A stretch of 5,548 nt of DNA from an uncultured euryarchaeote (GTDB taxonomy: Archaea; Thermoplasmatota; Poseidoniia; Poseidoniales; Thalassarchaeaceae): the NCBI GenBank assembly GCA_937897085.1, contig CALCOR010000336.1, positions 1 through 5,548 of the forward strand, written 5' to 3'. The notes beneath the pieces were generated by a model. The model worked only from the letters and a program-made list of their open reading frames with translations, had not been told where the DNA came from and searched no databases. This document shows, piece after piece, positions 1 to 4,789 of this stretch (the first letter of the stretch is position 1; every line of letters begins with the position of its first letter). Both the position numbers and the translations under genes were made by a program.

Positions 1-587
1 CCGAATCTCCGGTGCTGTCGGTCAATGGCAACACGGTTGCTCTGGCTGCCGATCAGATGCTAGGATGCGCCGCAGTTCTCGCTTGTCCCATCGAGGTGAA
101 CATCTACTATCGCACTCCGGAGAGGATGTCTGCATTGCTCGAAAGACTGGAGGAGCGCAGGCTAGCGGTGATGCGAGCGGAACCCCCCGATGGCTGGACC
201 GAAGGGAGCGAGGCCTGGAAGGCGGCGATGCTCGCAGTGCCGGTGCTCGGTGAGGACGCTGATGGGCATATTCCTGGACTCGAAGGTCCGCGGGCGGCGT
301 GCAGCCGTGACGGCATCATGCAAGCGGACGTGGTATTCGTTCCATTGGAGGACGGGGACCGCTGCGAGGCACTCATCGCGGCAGGTAAGCAAGTGCTCGT
401 GGTCGATCTGAACCCGCTGTCGCGCACCGCCCACACAGCGACGGTGACCATCGTCGACGAGTTGACGCGAGTGCTCGAAGAATTGCTGCCGCTGCTGCTG
501 GCAGGTACTGGTTCGCCTGACGCGGATTGGGATAACGACGCCATTCTGCAGGATGCGCTGGACGAAATCCGGTCTGGTACGGCATGA
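1..587 (+). CDS. 4-phosphopantoate--beta-alanine ligase (archaeal phosphopantothenate synthetase), 3' part
   Basis: This enzyme joins 4-phosphopantoate to beta-alanine using ATP. With pantoate kinase it replaces the bacterial PanC/PanK route to CoA in most archaea; it is cytosolic. The gene is cut by the left edge: the frame is open from base 3 and gives 194 residues to the TGA at 585-587. The family is usually about 250-270 residues, so some 60-70 N-terminal residues are missing, and the GTG at base 12 is internal. Numbering from base 3, family motifs appear in order: VNGNT (7-11), IEVNIYYRT (30-38), HIPGLEGPR (89-97), ADVVFVPLEDGDR (108-120), DLNPLSRTA (135-143) and TVTIVDELTR (147-156). 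VPLEDGDR and DLNPLSRTA are highly characteristic. The C-terminal 30 residues, acidic and ending DEIRSGTA, look like a lineage-specific tail. No key motif appears broken. The identification comes from remembered family motifs. Confidence 0.93.
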   Translation, partial: ESPVLSVNGNTVALAADQMLGCAAVLACPIEVNIYYRTPERMSALLERLEERRLAVMRAEPPDGWTEGSEAWKAAMLAVPVLGEDADGHIPGLEGPRAACSRDGIMQADVVFVPLEDGDRCEALIAAGKQVLVVDLNPLSRTAHTATVTIVDELTRVLEELLPLLLAGTGSPDADWDNDAILQDALDEIRSGTA

Positions 588-619
588 TTCGTTCCACCGC
601 GTGAACATCCGGGCGAACC

Positions 620-624
620 TTTTT
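620..624 (+). terminator. Possible archaeal oligo-T transcription terminator
   Basis: A TTTTT run lies 32 nt after the stop codon of the phosphopantothenate synthetase gene and 32 nt before the ATG of the next gene. Archaeal RNA polymerase can terminate at short oligo-T tracts without a hairpin. I saw no other run of five T or five A in this GC-rich window, which gives the tract some weight. A T5 run can occur by chance, and the two genes may still be co-transcribed. Confidence 0.3.
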
Positions 625-656
625 CAGGCCGTACACTGAGAAATTGATGAGCCCTG

Positions 657-1298
657 ATGGCCGATAAGCGAAAAGATACGCTGGAAGGCGGCGATTTCTT
701 CGGTGGGTCACAGAAGTCGTTCGACCTTGAAAAGACGGCCGAGCCAACGCGGAGAAGGCGCAAGCGTGGAGGGCACTCAAGACCTGCACCGGTGCAACAA
801 CAGTCGCCTGATTCAAGGGAGCCAGTGCAGCGCCGAAGCGTGCTCGACCATGACGCCATTCCAGTGCAGGATTCGATCTCCAACTGCCCAGGTTGTGGCA
901 ACGATATCTCCGAGGGTGATTTCGTCGAGGCCATCGTCTCGTTCGTCACTGGCGCGGCCGACTACCTCGCTGGGGACCCGATTCGCTCTCAGGCGGTGCA
1001 GGCGCTCAGGCAGCAGGCCAAGCGAATGGATCTGCCAGAACCGTACGATGACTGGCTGCTCGAAGTGTGCACTCGACTCGAGGCGCAGGTGACCCGCTAC
1101 GCAGAGGCGCAGCAGGACGTGATCGCCGCTGATATCGAGGAGCGGATGAGAGCCGAGTTGATGGGTGAGCTCTACGGCCAGATCCGCTCAGAGATTGAAG
1201 TGCACATCCGTCGCGAGGTGGAAGCCGAACTGTGGGAGGAATTCCAGCGCACCTATCAGGAACAACAGGGAACCGAGCCTGATTCGAATCAGGAGTAG
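657..1298 (+). CDS. Uncharacterised hydrophilic protein with one CPGC knuckle and helical C-terminus
   Basis: I do not recognise this 213-residue protein. Residues 1-75 are hydrophilic and probably disordered, with a basic patch RRRRKR at 32-37 followed by Gln/Pro/Ser-rich sequence. A CPGC pair at 77-80 looks like half of a zinc ribbon. The second half is missing, since the only other cysteine is C138, so metal binding would need dimerisation or another partner. Residues 86-150 look like a small helical domain (EAIVSFVTGAADYL, then DDWLLEVCTRLEAQV). Residues 150-200 are a highly charged long helix rich in Glu and Arg, probably coiled coil. There is no signal peptide or membrane segment. The ATG at 657 is the first start after an in-frame TGA at 648-650 and has no clear Shine-Dalgarno, suggesting a short-leader transcript. 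The basic stretch could bind nucleic acid, but that is a guess. The gene overlaps the convergent dehydrogenase gene by 10 nt. Confidence 0.8.
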   Translation: MADKRKDTLEGGDFFGGSQKSFDLEKTAEPTRRRRKRGGHSRPAPVQQQSPDSREPVQRRSVLDHDAIPVQDSISNCPGCGNDISEGDFVEAIVSFVTGAADYLAGDPIRSQAVQALRQQAKRMDLPEPYDDWLLEVCTRLEAQVTRYAEAQQDVIAADIEERMRAELMGELYGQIRSEIEVHIRREVEAELWEEFQRTYQEQQGTEPDSNQE

Positions 1299-2476
1299 TG
1301 CTCGGTGAGCAATGTCCTCACGCGGGCAACGATGCTGTCGCCCACCTGTGAGGTCGACGCCGTTCCACCCAGGTCGTAGGTGAGGTCTTCGGCAGACAGG
1401 AGTTGTGCGGTGATCGCTCGCTCGACGATGTCGGCTGCCGCAAGCGCATCGGCATCGTCACGCTGCATACCGATCCATTCAAGCATCAACTGCACCGAGT
1501 TGAGTGTGGCGATCGGATTCACCACACCCTTGCCTGCGTGTTTCGGAGAAGAGCCGTGAACCGGCTCGAACAGTCCGTGTTCATCTCCGATGTTCCCGCT
1601 GGCAGCCATTCCCATGCCACCTTGGAGAACACTACCGAGATCGGTGGCTATGTCACCGAACATATTGGTGGTTACGACGACATCGAACCACTCCGGGTTT
1701 CGAATCATCCACATTGTGAATGCGTCGATGAACGCTGCCTCGTGAGCGACGTCGGGGAACTCCTCAGCAACCTCGTTGAACACCCTCCGGAATAATTGGC
1801 AGCCGCGCGTGACGTTGCTCTTGTCGACGCAGGTGACCCGGGACACGCCGTCCTTGGGCGCGCCGCCGCGGCGCTCGGCGTAATCGAACCCGAGACGTAT
1901 GAGCCGCTCAGATCCCGCCCTGGATATCGGACGCGGGTCCCAAGCGACCTCGCCAGATATTCCGTCGAACTCCAATACAGGATCCTCGGCCACTTTACCG
2001 TCCATCAAGCGGTTGGCGGACCGGCGCAGCAGGCTGTGGTAGAGCCCCTCTGTGTTCTCCCTGAGCACCACCATGTCGACCTTGTCGGGTGACCACACCT
2101 GGGTGAATTTGTCGTGGATCTTGTGCCGCACCCCGCGGTAGAGTTTGATCGGGCGCACATTGGCATAGAGGTCGAGTCCTGAGCGAAGTCCAAGGATGAC
2201 CTGCCCGCCGGCGATGTCCCCGTTGGGCAACTCCGCGCCCGGCCAGCCAATCGCACCCAAGAGAATGGCATCCGACTCGTCGCGGCAGTGTTCGAACGAA
2301 CCTTTTGGCCACTCCTCCCCGGTCTTCAACCAATACTGACCCCCGCACTCGATGACCGTGCGCTCAAACGCCAGTGGGCTGCCCGCTTCGATGACATCCA
2401 GCAGCTTCTCCGCCTCGAGGATGACCTCGGGGCCAGTGCCATCGCCGGGCAGTATCGTCAGGCGGTAGGTCACCAT
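1289..2476 (-). CDS. Isocitrate/isopropylmalate-family beta-decarboxylating dehydrogenase
   Basis: This family oxidises and decarboxylates a 2-hydroxy (3-substituted) dicarboxylic acid with NAD(P)+ and Mg2+/Mn2+; it acts in the cytosol, normally as a dimer. The 395-residue protein is complete. LPGDGTGPEV (9-18) is the N-terminal family motif. Substrate arginines are likely R98, R108 and R139. Catalytic and metal residues are Y146, K219, D251, D275 and D279; the K-D-D-D spacing (32, 24, 4) equals that of isopropylmalate dehydrogenase. The cofactor loop reads EPVHGSSPKHAG (304-315), and the C-terminal motif is DLGGTASTSQVGD (368-380). RENTEGLY (139-146) resembles isocitrate, homoisocitrate and tartrate dehydrogenases, while DKSNV (218-222) resembles isopropylmalate dehydrogenase. 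Lys312, where NAD enzymes have Asp, suggests NADP use. Family membership is secure but the substrate is not: 3-isopropylmalate, isocitrate, homoisocitrate or tartrate/malate remain possible, and no leu genes are adjacent. The ATG at 2476 is the only sensible start; upstream GGTGG is a weak ribosome-binding match. Confidence 0.94.
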   Translation of the reverse strand: MVTYRLTILPGDGTGPEVILEAEKLLDVIEAGSPLAFERTVIECGGQYWLKTGEEWPKGSFEHCRDESDAILLGAIGWPGAELPNGDIAGGQVILGLRSGLDLYANVRPIKLYRGVRHKIHDKFTQVWSPDKVDMVVLRENTEGLYHSLLRRSANRLMDGKVAEDPVLEFDGISGEVAWDPRPISRAGSERLIRLGFDYAERRGGAPKDGVSRVTCVDKSNVTRGCQLFRRVFNEVAEEFPDVAHEAAFIDAFTMWMIRNPEWFDVVVTTNMFGDIATDLGSVLQGGMGMAASGNIGDEHGLFEPVHGSSPKHAGKGVVNPIATLNSVQLMLEWIGMQRDDADALAAADIVERAITAQLLSAEDLTYDLGGTASTSQVGDSIVARVRTLLTEHYS

Positions 2477-2577
2477 GAATCGGCCACCGGCTGGGACTAC
2501 ATGAACGCGTCCATCGCCGCGGTTGCCGAGTGAATTGAGGGATTAGTTCTTCAACCGTCATGAGAGGAAGGGGGGCG
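2477..2577. other. Divergent intergenic region, presumed to hold two promoters
   Basis: The 101-nt spacer separates the start codons of the leftward dehydrogenase gene and the rightward operon, so it should contain promoters for both. I could not point to a convincing archaeal TATA box with a BRE on either strand. The most AT-rich patch, around 2531-2555 (with TGAATTGAG and GATTAGTTCTTC), is the best candidate area. The regulatory role is inferred from gene arrangement, not from a recognised motif. Confidence 0.35.
2564..2575 (+). promoter_or_regulatory. Purine-rich ribosome-binding site that favours the ATG at 2578
   Basis: The stretch GAGGAAGGGGGG lies just upstream of the ATG at 2578, and its GAGG core ends 10 nt before that codon. 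It lies inside the extra codons that would be read from the upstream in-frame ATG at 2560, which has no purine-rich sequence before it (TTCAACCGTC). This favours 2578 as the true start and makes the six residues from 2560 (MRGRGA) probably leader sequence. Confidence 0.5.
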
Positions 2578-3225
2578 ATGACCGACAGCGCGCCGAGCGA
2601 TGCCGATGGGCCTACCCGCATTGATGCATCCAGTCTTCCTGAAGAGGTGTGTCATCTATGGGAGACCATGCTCAGGCTCGATCCTTCGTGGGACTTGCAC
2701 GAATGGTTGGCGCTGCGCGCCGCAGAGGAGTTGAGGTTGGTGGAATCGAAACTCGGACGGGAACGGCTGCGCCTCGAACAGAGGCTCCACCGGGTGAACA
2801 CGCTCGCCGAGCGATTGCGGCGCATGGGTGTCAACATCGACGAGGTACGTTGGAACGACCCGCACCAGCGCAACCTGTTCGACTCCTTCTCTGTAGAGCC
2901 GACGAACGCCGCGCTCCCCGAGGGAGAGACGGATGAGCGAGAAAGCGTGGATGTAGAACAGCATCCGGCTGGTGCGCTGCTCGATTACCTTCCCGGAGAA
3001 TCAGGTGACGACCCGCTGCTGGCCATCGTCGCCCAGTTGGTGCTGTTCGAGATGGAGGAGGCTGAAGGGAACGGGAAACTGCCACTCTCCCTCGATGGAA
3101 TCGGTGATTCGCTCGAGAACCGCGGCATCAGCGCTGATGAACTGGACGAGGCGGTAGAGTGGTTGCTGGAGCGCGGGCAGATCATCGAGGTGGCCGAGGA
3201 CCTGTTCGGATTAGGGTCGGGATAG
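2578..3225 (+). CDS. Uncharacterised soluble protein: coiled coil plus probable C-terminal winged helix
   Basis: I do not recognise this protein, 215 residues from the ATG at 2578 (221 from the ATG at 2560). After an acidic N-terminal tail, residues 20-85 are strongly helical. They include a Trp-containing start (HLWETMLRLDPSWDLHEWL) and a Leu/Arg/Glu heptad-like stretch at 47-83, probably coiled coil. Residues 105-145 are an acidic linker. Residues 146-213 look like a small winged-helix fold: a helix with LLAIVAQLVLFEME, then helices around SLDGIGDSLENRGIS and ADELDEAVEWLLERG, then a short hairpin QIIEVAEDLFGLG. The pattern 'ISADELDEAVEWLLERGQI' followed by a turn recalls winged-helix domains at the C-termini of archaeal replication and transcription proteins such as MCM. 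That is a fold-level resemblance only. There are no cysteine clusters and no signal or membrane segment. It is the first gene of a probable operon; the next gene starts 21 nt after its TAG. Confidence 0.82.
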   Translation: MTDSAPSDADGPTRIDASSLPEEVCHLWETMLRLDPSWDLHEWLALRAAEELRLVESKLGRERLRLEQRLHRVNTLAERLRRMGVNIDEVRWNDPHQRNLFDSFSVEPTNAALPEGETDERESVDVEQHPAGALLDYLPGESGDDPLLAIVAQLVLFEMEEAEGNGKLPLSLDGIGDSLENRGISADELDEAVEWLLERGQIIEVAEDLFGLGSG

Positions 3226-3246
3226 CCCCGGATAACATGGGAAACC

Positions 3247-4065
3247 GTGAATAAGGAACAAGAAGAACTTCAACTGAAGGTAATGCCACGTATTCGGGCG
3301 ATTCTGGTAGGTGCGCTCGTAGGTGGATTCTTTCTATTCGAATTGTGGGCCTCCATCCCTCTCTCTATCGTAATCGGACTCGCCGCCATGCTGGTGGTGG
3401 ACTATCCTTGGCAATCCAGCGAGCGGCGCCGCATGACCCGCCATGCACACGACCAAACCCTGCGACTGCAGTACTCCAGTCAGCAGGTACACGCTCTCAA
3501 CCAGCGCCTCGCTCAAGTCGAGGCTTCGCTGGAGGATCGACAGGCGCGCCTGCAGAACACCTTGATCGAACTCGAGCGGCGGGACACCGTGGGCGCGCCC
3601 GAAGCGCGACGGCTCATCGATGGCCAGAAAGAGACGCTCGAGGCACAGAAGCAGGCGATGGAGGAGGCTCAGAGGCTGATACGTGCCCAACAGAGCATGC
3701 TCGAGCGACTGGAGCAGCAGACCGTGGACGGCCACGGGCGTTGGGAGGAGACGCTCGCATCGCTTGAGCGAATGCTCGCCAGCCAAGCAAACCTGTCCAC
3801 GGGGGCGCAGAAACACGTGCTTGAGGAGATCTGTGAGGGCAACCGCGAACTACAGAGGGCGCTCACCCAGGTGCTCTCCCGTCTGGCGATGGAACCACGT
3901 AGTTCCGAGGTGCATGTCTCGGACTCGGTGGTGATGGGAGCGGTGGGTCATGACGTTGGACAGAAGACACCCGCCCCCCCACTCATACCTGTCATCGACA
4001 TCGGCCTGCCACAGCGCACGAGCACCGAAACTTGGTTGAAGGCGCTGCCAGAAGACCTGACCTGA
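3247..4065 (+). CDS. Membrane-hairpin protein with long coiled coil and DSVVMG motif
   Basis: The function is unknown; this is a 272-residue membrane-anchored coiled-coil protein. Two hydrophobic segments, about 17-35 and 38-52, are separated by a very short turn. Flanking charges (K11, R15, R17 before; RRR at 60-62 after) put both ends in the cytoplasm. Residues 65-215 are an almost unbroken Leu/Gln/Glu/Arg helix, probably coiled coil, with a break near 113-119 (DTVGAPE). A short motif DSVVMG (226-231) follows, then a Pro-rich stretch and tail. From memory, similar DSVVMG sequences occur in other small coiled-coil or zinc-ribbon proteins of marine Euryarchaeota. The start is GTG at 3247, the only usable start after the TAG at 3223-3225. 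An internal ATG at 3283 (residue 13) just before the first membrane segment is an alternative. It resembles scaffold or stalk proteins in form only; no enzymatic motif was seen. Confidence 0.82.
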   Translation: MNKEQEELQLKVMPRIRAILVGALVGGFFLFELWASIPLSIVIGLAAMLVVDYPWQSSERRRMTRHAHDQTLRLQYSSQQVHALNQRLAQVEASLEDRQARLQNTLIELERRDTVGAPEARRLIDGQKETLEAQKQAMEEAQRLIRAQQSMLERLEQQTVDGHGRWEETLASLERMLASQANLSTGAQKHVLEEICEGNRELQRALTQVLSRLAMEPRSSEVHVSDSVVMGAVGHDVGQKTPAPPLIPVIDIGLPQRTSTETWLKALPEDLT

Positions 4066-4067
4066 GG
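4064..4067 (+). promoter_or_regulatory. Shine-Dalgarno-like GAGG supporting the TTG start at 4075
   Basis: GAGG overlaps the TGA stop of the preceding gene and ends 7 nt before the TTG at 4075, a normal spacing. The first in-frame ATG of the downstream gene comes only at residue 55, beyond both membrane segments. This site therefore supports TTG as the initiation codon and suggests translational coupling to the upstream gene. Confidence 0.45.
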
Positions 4068-4074
4068 CGTTCCC

Positions 4075-4779
4075 TTGGTCTCGAAGCGGCGCTCCGAACT
4101 GTACTGGCGATTGTGGCTGGGCGGCCTGCTGTGGAAACTACTGGTGATTGCGCTCGGACTCACTGCCGCCAGCCGCCTGTCCCAGTGGTCGGACACCACC
4201 TGGCAGGCGATCGGCATCGGCCTGCTGCTGTTCGCAATGCTGCTCGAAAGAAGTGCCGCGCGAGACTCGCTCACACGCGTCGATGAAATCCTGCTCGGCA
4301 GACTCGAGGCGACGGAATTCCTCGCCGACCGAGCTCCGGGCACCGCCGGCGCATTCAGGCTGACAGGTGTTCCCAACGCGTTCGACCGCTTGATGGATGA
4401 ACTGCTCGCCGCCGAGGCAGATCCTCTGGCCAAGGAGGTCGATGCCCACGGCCGCACCGTCTACCGCACCCGCGGCATCGACCCGCGGGGACCAGCGAAG
4501 GGGAAGGGAGCGGACACCATCGACGCACGCCTGCCGCGCATAGACGCCATGACTCCTCGCCCTGAGTTCGACGATCTGGAAGGCGAACTCACGCGAGCCG
4601 AGGAGACCGTCGCCGAAGCGGACGTGATTGCGGCTGAGCGGGCGCAGAAGCGCTGGGAGAAGCAAGAGCAGGGGGATCCTGAACTCATTGAGGCAGGGGT
4701 GGAGAAGCTCGGTGATCTGGTTGCAAAGGGACATTTCAGGGGTCCGCGCGAGCCCGACGAGACGACCGAGAACCATTAG
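4075..4779 (+). CDS. Membrane-hairpin protein with charged cytoplasmic tail, unknown function
   Basis: I do not recognise this 234-residue protein. A basic N-terminus (SKRR) leads into a first membrane segment at about 13-32 (LWLGGLLWKLLVIALGL) and a second at about 44-57 (QAIGIGLLLFAMLL). Both ends are predicted cytoplasmic, the same architecture as its upstream neighbour but without sequence similarity that I can see. Residues 60-120 look helical and amphipathic; 121-165 are Arg/Pro/Gly-rich and probably flexible; 166-215 are a charged helix, possibly coiled coil (ELTRAEETVAEADVIAAERA). There is no catalytic motif and no cysteine. It starts with TTG nine nucleotides after the previous gene's TGA and in the same reading frame. 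The nucleotidyltransferase gene follows 10 nt after its TAG. Tight spacing suggests one transcript. It could act together with the previous membrane protein; this is inferred from linkage and shared topology only. Confidence 0.78.
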   Translation: MVSKRRSELYWRLWLGGLLWKLLVIALGLTAASRLSQWSDTTWQAIGIGLLLFAMLLERSAARDSLTRVDEILLGRLEATEFLADRAPGTAGAFRLTGVPNAFDRLMDELLAAEADPLAKEVDAHGRTVYRTRGIDPRGPAKGKGADTIDARLPRIDAMTPRPEFDDLEGELTRAEETVAEADVIAAERAQKRWEKQEQGDPELIEAGVEKLGDLVAKGHFRGPREPDETTENH

Positions 4780-4781
4780 AA

Positions 4782-4787
4782 GAGGAG
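4782..4787 (+). promoter_or_regulatory. GAGGAG ribosome-binding site before the nucleotidyltransferase gene
   Basis: GAGGAG lies in the 10-nt gap after the TAG at 4777-4779. It is only 2 nt from the ATG at 4790, closer than usual, and 23 nt from the next in-frame ATG at 4811. It shows that a gene begins here but does not cleanly choose the start codon. Confidence 0.45.
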
Positions 4788-4789
4788 CC

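Noticed and set aside
577..634. Inverted repeat GTACGGC (577-583) / GCCGTAC (628-634)
   Set aside because: Seven base pairs with a 44-nt loop that starts inside the coding region do not extend further. This is close to chance and is not a credible terminator or operator.
588..656. Small RNA or tRNA gene in the 69-nt gap
   Set aside because: There is no cloverleaf pattern or GTTCRA-type T-loop sequence in context, and the gap is too short for most tRNAs. Only the T5 tract stands out.
107..949. Long open frame of 280 codons on the minus strand
   Set aside because: It lies antisense to the phosphopantothenate synthetase gene and to half of the next gene. The product is Ser/Arg/Pro-rich without domain pattern, as expected of an antisense shadow in GC-rich coding DNA.
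1403..1795. Plus-strand open frame of 130 codons within the dehydrogenase gene
   Set aside because: It is wholly opposite the conserved catalytic half of the dehydrogenase and has no recognisable motif.
2560..2562. ATG at 2560 as the start of the winged-helix protein
   Set aside because: There is no purine-rich sequence upstream, while a strong one lies between it and the in-frame ATG at 2578. It remains possible but less likely.
3974..3980. C7 homopolymer as a possible frameshift or sequencing-error site
   Set aside because: The frame continues sensibly through it to a stop next to the downstream ribosome-binding site, and neither alternative frame gives a better continuation. There is no evidence of an error.
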